Shown: in pieces, positions 34,228 to 43,677 of the stretch
Numbering within the stretch: position 1 is the first letter of the stretch
Layout of the letters: every line of letters starts with the position of its first letter
Source of the DNA: Alphaproteobacteria bacterium
GTDB lineage: Bacteria; Myxococcota_A; UBA796; GCA-2862545
Length of the DNA: 64,000 bases
NCBI GenBank assembly: GCA_020632875.1
Contig: JACKET010000005.1
Coordinates: forward strand, 186,001-250,000
Direction: 5' to 3'
Notes under the pieces: model-generated
Database searches by the model: none
What the model saw: the letters and a program-made list of their open reading frames with translations, nothing else
Told to the model about the DNA's origin: nothing
Made by a program: the position numbers and the translations under genes

Positions 34228-36273
34228 TCACCGGGCGAAGGGCCGGACCTGTTTCACGATCATCCGGCCGTCATCCAGCACCTTCCACTCGGTGTCGAGC
34301 AGCACCGTCGTGCCTTCGGGAGCGACCTCGTCGAGCGGGTACACCGCCTGGATCTGCGCGAGAAGCTCGGACATCGCCGTCACCGCGGCGTCGTCCATCA
34401 CGTCTTGACCCGGGGGGAGCTCGGACGAGCCGCCCACACGGACGATCTCGGTGACCTGGCCACCTGTCACGGCGACCAGGATGCGCTCAGGGAACACCCC
34501 GGGCTCCGCACTCACCACGTCGAGCGTGCCGATCTGGGCGTTGAGCAGGTAGCGCGGGTCGTCGAGCGTCGGGTGGCCCGTGAACGCGACGGCATTGATG
34601 CGCTCGTCCTTGCTGCGCGTGTTCACCAGGATGCCCATGGCCGCCTGGGTGTGGTCCATCCCGTACCAGGCGCGCTCCTCCCAGGCGGCGTCGGACCAGA
34701 GGCTCTGCCACACCTTCTTCAGGCCGCGCTCGATGGTGCGTTCCTTCGGCTCGTCGGGGTCGCACAGCGAGGGGCCCTCGTCGTCCGCATCGTACGAATC
34801 CGCCGCGCACACCGACGTGGAGTCGTACAGCCCGGCTCCCGAGAAGGCCAGCGCGTCCTCGGCGTTGCTGGAGCTGCGGAAACGCACGGTGGTGTCGAGC
34901 GTTCCGAAGGTGGCGAGGATCTGAGCTGCGATGCGGTCGACCTCGTCCTGGGGGACGATGGCGTCGTCGATCGAGGTGCGCAGGGCGGCGAGCCGCTCGC
35001 GCCGGTAGCCGGCGTCGCCGAGGAACGCCGGATCCGCGTGCCACCGCGCGATGGACGCGGCGTACGACTCCCCCCGGACCCCCGACGGCTCGGCCGTGAA
35101 CCACAGGTGCGTCGCCATGAACCGGTCGTACGGCGCGAACGGGACGAGGAACCCCTCGAGCTGGTGCTCGGCGGGGATGCGCTGGTACAGCGTCGCGAGG
35201 TTGGCACCCTTCGAACCGTACGTCTGGACGGCGTCGCGCCGCGCCACGGCCGTGGTCGTGTCGAGCTCGAGCAGGGGGACGAGCACGTCGGTCTGCAGGT
35301 CGGGCGGCGCCAGCACGACGGGGTCGGGCCGGATGGACGCCCAGAACGCCTCGGCCTCCGCCAGGGTGGCCGCCTCGATGGTGAAGCGCGTCTCGCCACA
35401 CTCCAGGCGCGCCAGGTGGCCCTCCCAGAGCTCGAACAGCCGCAGCGCATCGGGCACGTAGCAGTTGGGGGTGCCGCGGGCGGCCGCGCGCACGTTGAGG
35501 TGCGAGAGGTCGCCCTGCCGCGTGCCGGTGACCGTGCCGGACACGGGCTGGGCGAGGTCGAACGGCGCTTCGTCGAGGATCAGGATGTCCTGGAAGCCGA
35601 TGGCGCCCTCGGCCTCGGCCTCGGCGAGCTGGGAGAGGGTGAGGCGGCGGATCGTGCCGTACCCGACGCCCGTGGTGTACGCCTCGTACGTGACGACGCC
35701 CTGCCCGCGGACCTGGAACGGCGCATCCCACGTGGCAGCGTTCTCGGCCTGCAGGGACGTGTTCGGGACGAACACGAGCTCCGCGAGCTCGAAGCGGTCG
35801 TTCAGGTCCTCCCACGACGCGAGGACCTCGTCGTAGGTGACCGTGAGCTCCGGCCGGGTGCGGTCGTCCCAGATGGTGAAGCCGTAGAAGGCGCCGTCCG
35901 GGCCGTCGTAGAGCGCGACGTTCCCGCTCGACAGCACCTTCCGGTCCGGGTCGAGCACCATCCGGCTGTACTCCTCGAGCGTGAGGCCGGGGAACCGGTC
36001 CGGAAAGGCCTCCCGGAGCATCTCCCAGTGGAGCGGGTAGGTGTTGGAGTCGAGGAAGAGCGTCTCGGGGAGCGGGGAGGCGTCCCCGTACGGACGGGCC
36101 CACTTGGTGATGGTGTCCTGGTCGACGGGGTCGGCCTCGCGGGCGATCTCGCGCCACGTCGCCTCGTCGGGCACGCGGTGCACGCACGCGATCTTCCCCA
36201 GGCGCACGTTCGCCTCGTCACAGGAGCCGTTGTGCGCGGGACACCCGAGCAGCAGCAGGCCCCAGAGCGTCAC
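34228..36273 (-). CDS. Lipoprotein with PEP-synthase/PPDK-type nucleotide-binding domain
   Basis: 681 aa from GTG 36273, which overlaps the preceding stop (GTGA). The signal MTLWGLLLLGC carries the lipobox LLGC. The C-terminal half (about 335-681) resembles the pyruvate phosphate dikinase N-terminal ATP-grasp domain: YGSKGANLATL near 367, VRFRSSSNAEDALAFSGAGLY near 485, and late VDTEWKVLD and MIVKQVRPF. Cytoplasmic relatives move phosphate from ATP. No PEP-binding or phosphohistidine domain is present. The export signal makes an ATP role doubtful, so it may have been repurposed as a carbohydrate- or ligand-binding protein. It is the last gene of an operon of three exported MYXO-CTERM proteins. 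Confidence 0.82.
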   Translation of the reverse strand: MTLWGLLLLGCPAHNGSCDEANVRLGKIACVHRVPDEATWREIAREADPVDQDTITKWARPYGDASPLPETLFLDSNTYPLHWEMLREAFPDRFPGLTLEEYSRMVLDPDRKVLSSGNVALYDGPDGAFYGFTIWDDRTRPELTVTYDEVLASWEDLNDRFELAELVFVPNTSLQAENAATWDAPFQVRGQGVVTYEAYTTGVGYGTIRRLTLSQLAEAEAEGAIGFQDILILDEAPFDLAQPVSGTVTGTRQGDLSHLNVRAAARGTPNCYVPDALRLFELWEGHLARLECGETRFTIEAATLAEAEAFWASIRPDPVVLAPPDLQTDVLVPLLELDTTTAVARRDAVQTYGSKGANLATLYQRIPAEHQLEGFLVPFAPYDRFMATHLWFTAEPSGVRGESYAASIARWHADPAFLGDAGYRRERLAALRTSIDDAIVPQDEVDRIAAQILATFGTLDTTVRFRSSSNAEDALAFSGAGLYDSTSVCAADSYDADDEGPSLCDPDEPKERTIERGLKKVWQSLWSDAAWEERAWYGMDHTQAAMGILVNTRSKDERINAVAFTGHPTLDDPRYLLNAQIGTLDVVSAEPGVFPERILVAVTGGQVTEIVRVGGSSELPPGQDVMDDAAVTAMSELLAQIQAVYPLDEVAPEGTTVLLDTEWKVLDDGRMIVKQVRPFAR

Positions 36274-37028
36274 CGCCGCCTCCGGACGGCGAGGAGCAGG
36301 GGCAGCAGGAGCGCTCCGCCGAGCACGGGTTGGGTGTGCGCGCACCCGCGCCGGCGGGTGACGGAGACGCAGGAGGGGTCGGAGGGGCCGCGCCACACGC
36401 CCCGGCTGTCGCGCTCCTTCACGGTCAGGCAGACCTCGCGCTGGCGGCGCTCGCCGGGCCACGCGTGCGCGCTCGTCCGGCCGGCCTCGTAGAGCCTCGC
36501 CCGGGCGCGTCCGTCCTCCTCCACGAGCCACGTGGCGAAGGGGCCGGAGACGCCGTCGACCCGGAGCTCCACCTCGAGCGGGTGGTTGCCGCGGCGGTCG
36601 TCCTGGCCGGCGTATTCGGTGCGGAGGGTGGGCAGGCCCTCGGCGGGGACCGCGGGACCGCTGCCGGTGGTGAACCGGACCGTCTGCGGGCCCTGCCCCC
36701 CGGCGGCGACGACGAGCGTGTAGGTCGTGTCGGGCGCGAGCATGTCCCACGTGGGCTCGAGCGTGAGGTCGCCCTCGGTGACGAGGAAGTCGCGGAGCTC
36801 GTACTCGCCCTGGTGGATCGGGACCGGCGAGTCGGGGCCGGTGAGCGTCACGGTGACGGGGAAGTCCCACGGCGAGCAGCCCCACACGAGGAAGGGCGCG
36901 ATGTCGGTGGGGACGTCGGTGGCCCCGTGCGCAGGGAGCGGCCGGGCGGAGGTGTCGCCGCAGTAGAGGCCCGTGTCGACGGCTGCGAGCGCCGATGCGG
37001 GCGTGGAGAGGGCGACGACCAGGATCAA
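36270..37028 (-). CDS. Exported Ig-like protein with MYXO-CTERM-like tail (paralogue C)
   Basis: 252 aa. The chosen start is TTG 37028, overlapping the preceding stop (TTGA). It gives a proper signal (LILVVALSTPASALA), which no ATG does. The mature part opens with a Cys-containing piece and the Big_5-like pattern HGATDVPTDIAPFLVWGC, then a beta-rich body, and ends RRRGCAHTQP, a hydrophobic stretch and AVRRRR, a MYXO-CTERM-like tail. It is a diverged copy of the two genes upstream. Its start overlaps the end of paralogue B, and its stop overlaps the start of the PPDK-like gene, all coupled. Function unknown; surface-anchored. Confidence 0.82.
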   Translation of the reverse strand: MILVVALSTPASALAAVDTGLYCGDTSARPLPAHGATDVPTDIAPFLVWGCSPWDFPVTVTLTGPDSPVPIHQGEYELRDFLVTEGDLTLEPTWDMLAPDTTYTLVVAAGGQGPQTVRFTTGSGPAVPAEGLPTLRTEYAGQDDRRGNHPLEVELRVDGVSGPFATWLVEEDGRARARLYEAGRTSAHAWPGERRQREVCLTVKERDSRGVWRGPSDPSCVSVTRRRGCAHTQPVLGGALLLPLLLAVRRRR

Positions 37029-37789
37029 CGGGCTCTCCGGAGCCCGAGGAGCAGCGGCATCGCGAGCCACCCCAGCGCGAAGGGCGCCGTGTGGGAGCAG
37101 CCGCGCGCGCCCTGGAGCTTGGCGCACGTCTCGTCGGACGGCCCGTGCCACGCGCCGGTCTCGTCGCGCTGGACGGCCGTGATGCACACCTCGCGCTCGC
37201 GCTCGCCCACCGTCCAGGTGACGGTCGCGGTGCCCGTCGGCGCGTCGGTGATCGCCACGCCCACCGCCGTCCCGCCGTCGCGCAGCACGAACACGCCGCC
37301 CGATTCGCCCGCGCTCGTGAGGGTGAGGTCGACCTCGATGGGGTGCGTCCAGCGGTTGAGCTTCGCCTGGCGGGCGTCGTCGATCACCACCCCGGGAGCG
37401 CCGCCCGCGATGGACTCCGCCGTGCGCGACCCCGTGGTGAAGCCGAACAGCGTGGCCTCTCCGTAGGGGTTGGTGATCTCGACCGTGTACACGGTGTCGG
37501 CGTCGAGGGTGCCCCAGTCGGGCTCGAGCATCCACGTGGCGCCGTTGCTCGTGAACGCGCCGAACTCGAAGTCCTGAGTGAACACGGGGCCGATCTCCCC
37601 GGCGCGGGACAGGGTCACGGTGACCGGCGTGTCGATGCCGCAGTCGCCCTCCCACAGGAACAGCGGCGCGAGGTCGACGGGCACGTCCGTCGCGTCGGCC
37701 GCGGGGACCGTGGCGGTCAGCGTGGAGAGGTCGCAGACGAAGGCGACGTCGGCCTTGGCGAGGGCCGAGAGGGTGACGAGCGCGATCAT
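37025..37789 (-). CDS. Exported Ig-like protein with MYXO-CTERM-like tail (paralogue B)
   Basis: 254 aa. ATG 37789 overlaps the preceding stop (ATGA). The signal is MIALVTLSALAKA. The mature protein starts DVAFVCDLSTL and has the Big_5-like pattern AADATDVPVDLAPLFLWEGDC, then repeated strands and an FTTGS word shared with its paralogues. The end is ARGCSHTAP, a hydrophobic stretch and GLRRAR. Two Cys residues near the start suggest a disulfide. It is the middle of three tandem paralogues, so it arose by local duplication. Function unknown. Confidence 0.84.
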   Translation of the reverse strand: MIALVTLSALAKADVAFVCDLSTLTATVPAADATDVPVDLAPLFLWEGDCGIDTPVTVTLSRAGEIGPVFTQDFEFGAFTSNGATWMLEPDWGTLDADTVYTVEITNPYGEATLFGFTTGSRTAESIAGGAPGVVIDDARQAKLNRWTHPIEVDLTLTSAGESGGVFVLRDGGTAVGVAITDAPTGTATVTWTVGEREREVCITAVQRDETGAWHGPSDETCAKLQGARGCSHTAPFALGWLAMPLLLGLRRAR

Positions 37790-38562
37790 CGCTGCCTCCG
37801 GAGGCCCAGCAGGGGGAGGAGCATCCAGCCCGCGAGCCAGGGCGCCGTGTGCGTGCAGCCGCGCGTCTTCTCGAGCGGGATGCACGTCTCGTCGCTCGGG
37901 CCGTGCCAGTTGCCGATGCCGTCGCGCTCGATGGCGGTGAGACAGATCTCGTGCGCCCGCTCGAAGCTGTTCCAGGACAGCGAGACCGACTGGCTCTCGC
38001 CGGTCGCGAGGACCACCGCCCGATCGGCGCCGCCCTCGCGGACCACGTACGCGCCCTGGCCGCGCCCGGCCGAGGTGAGCGTGAGCTCGACGGCCGTGGA
38101 GAACAGGCCGGCGCCGAGGTCGGCCTGGGACCCGTGCTCGATCGACACGCCGGGGACGCCGCCGCTGATCACGTCGGCGTAGTCGGAGCCCGTGGTGAAG
38201 CCCAGCTGCACCTGCTCGCCCCAGTCGGTCGTGAGCTCGACGGTGTAGGCCGTCTCGGCCAGCAGCTCGCCGAAGTCGGCGTCGAGCATCCAGCTCTCGC
38301 CGGCGGACTGGAAGGCGGGGAAGTCGTAGACCTCGGTGTGGACGGGCTCGGCGACGCCGTTCTGGTACACGGTGAGCGTGTACGGCGCCGCGACGCCGCA
38401 GCTCCCGCGGAAGACGAAGAACGGGGCGATGTCGACCGGCACGTCGGTGGCGCCGTTCGCGGGCACCGAGTCGGACAGGGTGGCGATCGCGCACTCGGCC
38501 GGCGCGTCGGCCTGCGCGCGGGCAGGGGCCGCCAGGGCGAGGCTGGGGAGGAGGAGCAACAT
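37786..38562 (-). CDS. Exported Ig-like protein with MYXO-CTERM-like tail (paralogue A)
   Basis: 258 aa, the first gene of the operon. The ATG at 38562 follows CGGAG. An ATG at 38583 would add seven residues, but the shorter start gives a typical signal (MLLLLPSLALAAPARA). The mature part shows PANGATDVPVDIAPFFVFRGSC, a Big_5-like strand pattern, and FTTGSDYADVISGG. The end is TRGCTHTAP, a hydrophobic stretch and LGLRRQR. MYXO-CTERM tails are thought to be processed for surface display. The four-gene string 38562 to 34228 is coupled throughout, so the products probably work together on the surface. Confidence 0.85.
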   Translation of the reverse strand: MLLLLPSLALAAPARAQADAPAECAIATLSDSVPANGATDVPVDIAPFFVFRGSCGVAAPYTLTVYQNGVAEPVHTEVYDFPAFQSAGESWMLDADFGELLAETAYTVELTTDWGEQVQLGFTTGSDYADVISGGVPGVSIEHGSQADLGAGLFSTAVELTLTSAGRGQGAYVVREGGADRAVVLATGESQSVSLSWNSFERAHEICLTAIERDGIGNWHGPSDETCIPLEKTRGCTHTAPWLAGWMLLPLLGLRRQR

Positions 38563-38712
38563 TCGGATCTCCGGGGCTCTCATGGGCTCACTCCCTGAAG
38601 CAATGCGTGTGCCATCGAAATCGTCGAGGTTCGACCTGGGTCGGCGGATCCGGGCGGACCGTTCCCGCGACGTCCTTGTCGCGGTCCGGATATCCCTTGA
38701 AAGGAGGCTCCG

Positions 38713-39255
38713 GTGCTGCTGATCGTACTCGCGGCGTGTACGAGCGCGCCCGTCCCGCCGCATGGCGACGTGGCGCCGGCCCTGCTGGAGGCGGGCCTGA
38801 AGCTCGACTGGGACGAGACGACCGCGCGCGCCGCGGCGCTCGCGGCCCCGGTGGAAGGGCTCTCCGGCGTCGACGACCGCAAGTGGGGCGCGGTGCGCGA
38901 GGCGGCCGAGACGATGGCCGTGGCGCGCAAGAAGTCGCACTTCTCCGAGGCGTACGGCCAGCTGCTCGCGGCGTGCGAGGCGTGCCACCGCGGCCAGGTG
39001 CTCCACGAGGTGCTGCCGGAGGGCCACGGGGGCGGGTACCTGGCGCTCGAGCTGTCGGTGCTCACGAACGATCGCGCGCTCGCCGACGAGGGTCTGCGCC
39101 AGCTGCAGCTCGCCCCGGATCTCGGGCCGTCCCAGCCGCGGTTCCTCGACCTGGCGGGCAAGATCCGCGACGCGAAGAGCACGCCTTCTGCCGGCAAGTT
39201 CCTCGGGCGCGCGGTGCTCGAGTGCTACCAGTGCCACGGGTCGATGGTGCAGTAG
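38713..39255 (+). CDS. Cytochrome-c-like lipoprotein
   Basis: 180 aa from GTG 38713 behind AAAGGAGG (38701-38708). The lipoprotein signal MLLIVLAAC has the lipobox LAAC. Two heme-type motifs are seen: CEACH at about residues 88-92 and CYQCH near the C-terminus (about residue 171), so one or two c-type hemes may be bound. The rest is helical. Such proteins are usually periplasmic, lipid-anchored electron carriers. No partner oxidase or reductase is adjacent. It is divergent from the MYXO-CTERM operon (150 bp between starts). Confidence 0.78.
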   Translation: MLLIVLAACTSAPVPPHGDVAPALLEAGLKLDWDETTARAAALAAPVEGLSGVDDRKWGAVREAAETMAVARKKSHFSEAYGQLLAACEACHRGQVLHEVLPEGHGGGYLALELSVLTNDRALADEGLRQLQLAPDLGPSQPRFLDLAGKIRDAKSTPSAGKFLGRAVLECYQCHGSMVQ

Positions 39256-39740
39256 CCTGGAGCCTGGAGCCTGGAGCCGGGAGCCGGATCGCGTTCGCGG
39301 AGTCAGCGACCCGTGCTCACCGGCCGCCGGGAGGACTCGAGGGTCGCATGTGCGCACGAACCGTGGTCAGAAACGCGTCGACGTCCCCCACGGCGCGGCT
39401 GTCGATCGTGAGCACCCGATGGCCGCGCAGCCGAACCAACCAGCCCAGGTGGCACGCGGGAGACGTGTACGAGGTTGGGGCCGCGGCCGCGATTCCTCGT
39501 CCATGATCGAGAGCACGGGTCCGGACCGCGCTTCCAGAGGTGTTGATGGGGGCGGTGTCGTGGGGTCCACTCCCGAGGTCGCCGCGGGTTCGAGGCGGTG
39601 TCGTCTCACCGGTCCGCCCTCCATACTCGACACTCGACACTCGACACTCGACACTCGACACTCGAGTCGCCCCGCCCCGCCCCGCCCCGCCGCGTCCGCC
39701 GCGTCCGCCGCGCCGCTCGCTGGGACGCGGCGCTCGCTCC
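39256..39740. other. Gene-poor stretch with tandem repeats and a possible gene remnant
   Basis: 485 bp. A minus-strand frame (39317-39661) ends in a natural-looking peptide (HLGWLVRLRGHRVLTIDSRA, then VGDVDAFLTTVRAHM), but its first half is translated repeat. It may be the last 45 codons of a broken gene. Next are the CGACACT array (39624-39667) and a CCCCGC/CGTCCGC run up to the stop of the OmpA gene. I call no gene here. Confidence 0.55.
39624..39667. repeat. CGACACT heptamer array (copy 1)
   Basis: About six heptamers of ACTCGAC type stand in tandem. A shorter array of the same unit is at 49724-49753. Both lie in gene-free DNA just after the 3' side of a plus-strand gene and before the end of a minus-strand gene. 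Confidence 0.85.
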
Positions 39741-40733
39741 CTACAACTCGTGCCAGGCGGACTTCGGGATGGCGTCGCTCGTGCGGGGCTTGCTGGCCGC
39801 CAGCAGGTAGAGCGCGCGGCGGTTGGCCTCGTTGTCGGTGTTGTCGGGCGTGGCGACGGCCAGCACGGACTCGCCGAAGCCCTGGCTGTAGACCCTGCCG
39901 GGGAACCCGCGGTCCTTGAACCAGCGCGCGATGCTCTGCGCGCGGCGCTCCGAGAGGCCCTGGTTGGACGACGTGGAGCCCACGGTGTCGGTGTAGCCGG
40001 CGACGTAGAGGTTGATCTCGACGTAGTCGCCGAACTTCTTCAGCACGGCCTGGATGTCGCTCCAGGTCTTCTCGAGCTTCTTCTCCTCGGCGCCGGTCAC
40101 GACGGCCTCGTTGGTCGCGAAGGCCACGTCGTCGTGGGGGATCTCGTAGGTCCACGGGGAGAGGTCGAGGCTCGACTTGAACCCGTGCACGTCGGTCGCG
40201 ACGATGGCGACCTTCAGCACCTCGTCGGTCGACTGCCAGTGGAACAGCGGCCGCTGCGGGTCGGCGAGATCGGCGTCGATCGTGCCGAGCTGGTCGCCGT
40301 CGACGCTCGTGATCTCGGCGGTGGCCTGCTTCAGCGGGCGCGACGCCCACGGCTGGACGGTGCGGGCCTTCAGGTCGACGTCGTCCATCGTGGCCTTCCA
40401 GTCGAGCGGGTCCATGCTCGCGACGGGCACGCGGAACGTGAGGGTGCCGCTGCCGTGCGGCGAGTCGACCTCGATGTTCCCGGCGCAGTCGTGCTCGCCT
40501 TTCGGCAGGCCCGTGAGCTCGAGCTTCACCTCGCTGCCCGCCGCGAGGCCCTGGGTGGGCTGGGCCCACTTGCGCACGCCGCAGTCGACCTCGAACCCGA
40601 AGTCGCCGTCGACGGTGACGCGGAACGTGACGCTCGCGACCTCCTTGCCGTGCGTGACGGCGTTGCGGGTCTCGTACTTCACGAGGTCCTGCGCGGAAGC
40701 GGTCGAGACGAGGCCGAACAGGACGGTCAGCAT
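39741..40733 (-). CDS. OmpA-family exported protein
   Basis: 330 aa, with a signal peptide MLTVLFGLVSTASAQ. Residues about 20-190 are beta-rich with two Cys (VDCGVRKW, HDCAGNIEV). Residues about 205-315 are an OmpA C-terminal domain (VAGYTDTVGSTSSNQGLSER, QSIARWF, GFGES, DNEANRRALYLL), which binds peptidoglycan. It probably anchors the outer membrane or a surface structure to the wall. The stop of hmgA is 3 bp upstream of its start region in the same direction, so it may be read through from the tyrosine operon. There is no functional reason for it. Confidence 0.9.
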   Translation of the reverse strand: MLTVLFGLVSTASAQDLVKYETRNAVTHGKEVASVTFRVTVDGDFGFEVDCGVRKWAQPTQGLAAGSEVKLELTGLPKGEHDCAGNIEVDSPHGSGTLTFRVPVASMDPLDWKATMDDVDLKARTVQPWASRPLKQATAEITSVDGDQLGTIDADLADPQRPLFHWQSTDEVLKVAIVATDVHGFKSSLDLSPWTYEIPHDDVAFATNEAVVTGAEEKKLEKTWSDIQAVLKKFGDYVEINLYVAGYTDTVGSTSSNQGLSERRAQSIARWFKDRGFPGRVYSQGFGESVLAVATPDNTDNEANRRALYLLAASKPRTSDAIPKSAWHEL

Positions 40734-40736
40734 GGG

Positions 40737-41893
<1,157 letters not shown>

Positions 41894-41894
<1 letters not shown>

Positions 41895-43045
41895 CAGATG
41901 CGGCCCTCCGCCTTCTGGGCGCGCTCGATGCTCTCGAAGAGGGCGCGGAAGTTGCCCGCGCCGAAGCCCTCGTCCCCCTTGCGCTGGATGATCTCGATGA
42001 AGAACGGCCCGGCCTTCGGGTCGTCGAACAGGCCGGCCTGCTCCTTCAGGAAGATCTGGAGGAGGTAGCTGTGGTCCTTGTCGCCGTCGATCAGGATCTC
42101 GAGGTCGCGCAGCACCTGGATGTCCTCGTCGATCCGGTTGATCCCGAGGCGGTCGATGCGGGCGGGGAGGGCGTCGTAGTAGGTGCCGGGCGTGGGCATG
42201 AACTCGACGCCGCGGCCGCGCAGGTCGGTCACGGTTCCGACGATGTCGGGCACGGTGAGGGCGACGTGCTGGACGCCGTCCCCGCGGTGGTCTTCGCCGA
42301 ACAGGTTGATCTGGGACTTCTTGAAGAACGGCCGCTTCGGCTCGTTGTTCGCGAACTTCACGCCGCTGCCGGCGTCCCAGACGACGACGGACTTGAGGCC
42401 GGACCCGGTCTCGGCGTCCTCGGCCACGTCGGTCGTGTGGAACTCGACGTCCCAGTAGACCCGGAAGCCCATGACCTGCTCCATCCACAGGAGCATCGGG
42501 CGCATCGTCTGGAAGTTGCTCGTGATGTGGTCGATGCGGTCGAAGCCGAAGCGGTTCTTCCCGCCCTTCGGTGCGTCGTAGAGCTGGAAGCCGGGGAACA
42601 GGCCGACGACGTGCTCGTCGCGCTCGACGAAGCGGAACGTGGTGTCGCCGAACGGGGTGGTGATGTTGAACATCGCGCACTTCCCGCCGGCGACCTCGTA
42701 GGTCTCGACGTCTTCGATGAACGTGCCGCCGCGCTGGTCGAGCAGGGCGTAGGCGCGCTGCGCGTCGGCGACGCGGAAGATGATGGTGCCGACGCCTTCG
42801 GGGTGGCGGCGGAGCCACCGCCAGGCGCGCCCGCCCGGCTGGGTGGGCTGGGACACGACGAGCGTGATGTTCCCGGCGCGGAAGACGCGGGCGCGCTGGC
42901 CGCTGCGCTCCTCCATCTCGGGCGCGCTGCGGCCGATCTCGGAGAAGTCGAGCTTCTCGGTGAGGAACTCGCGCATCCGGTCCAGGTCGTGGACGTAGTA
43001 GTGGATGGCATCGATTCCGGTGATGCCGAGCGGCTCGACGGTCAT
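41894..43045 (-). CDS. hpd: 4-Hydroxyphenylpyruvate dioxygenase
   Basis: A 383-aa Fe(II) vicinal-oxygen-chelate enzyme that converts 4-hydroxyphenylpyruvate to homogentisate. The two-domain VOC layout is visible. The iron ligands appear as His in IDHITSNF, His in VQHVALTVPDI and Glu in FFIEIIQRKG. The substrate-site FGAGNFRALF stands at the C-terminus. ATG 43045 overlaps the maiA stop (ATGA). The enzyme is cytosolic. Its product feeds hmgA, the next gene. Confidence 0.96.
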
Positions 43046-43677
43046 GGGGTGCTCCGTGGGGCGTCGGGTTGCTGATCGGGATGGGCCGCCTGGAAGGCGG
43101 GGAGCGCGGCGCAGCGGGCCTCGATGGTGGTCAGCAGACCGAGCCGGTCGAGGTCGCAGGCGAAGCGACGCGCGTTGTAGAGCTGGGGGACGAGGCACAG
43201 GTCGGCGACGGTCGGCGCGTCGCCCACGAGGAACGTGCCGGCGTGCGGAGCCGCGGCGGCCTGCAGGGCCTCGAGGCCGGACTGGATGACGTCGCGCCCC
43301 CAGACGAGCTTGTCGCCGCCGAGCGCTTCGATGCGGCCGAGGACGGTGAGGTTCTGGAGCGGCTGGATGCCGGCGTTCACGATCTCGGCGAGGGCCACGG
43401 CGTGCGCGCGCTCGAGGGCATCGACCGGGTACAGCGGCGGATCGGGGCGCAGGTGGTCGAGGTAGCCGAGGATGGCGAGGGACTGGGTGAGCCGGGTGCC
43501 GTCGTCGAGCTCGAGGACCGGCACCTGGCGCATGGGGTTGCGCGCGGCGTGGGCGTCGGCCTTCTGCTGCGAGGCGAGCAGGTCGACGGCCTCGTAGGCG
43601 TACGGCAGGCCCTTGAGCGCGAGCCCGATGCGGACCCGCCACGACGCGGAGCTGCGCCAGTAGCTGTAGAGCTTCAT
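43042..43677 (-). CDS. maiA: Maleylacetoacetate isomerase (zeta-class GST)
   Basis: 211 aa. The zeta-class signature is SYWRSSASWRVRIGL (residues 5-19), where Ser of SSxS(W)RVR binds glutathione. The later words NPMRQVPVLELDDG and LTQSLAILGYL form the thioredoxin fold. It isomerises maleylacetoacetate to fumarylacetoacetate with glutathione. ATG 43677 overlaps the fah stop (ATGA). The helical C-terminal domain is complete (FLVGDAPTVADLCLVPQLYNA). Confidence 0.94.
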   Translation of the reverse strand: MKLYSYWRSSASWRVRIGLALKGLPYAYEAVDLLASQQKADAHAARNPMRQVPVLELDDGTRLTQSLAILGYLDHLRPDPPLYPVDALERAHAVALAEIVNAGIQPLQNLTVLGRIEALGGDKLVWGRDVIQSGLEALQAAAAPHAGTFLVGDAPTVADLCLVPQLYNARRFACDLDRLGLLTTIEARCAALPAFQAAHPDQQPDAPRSTP

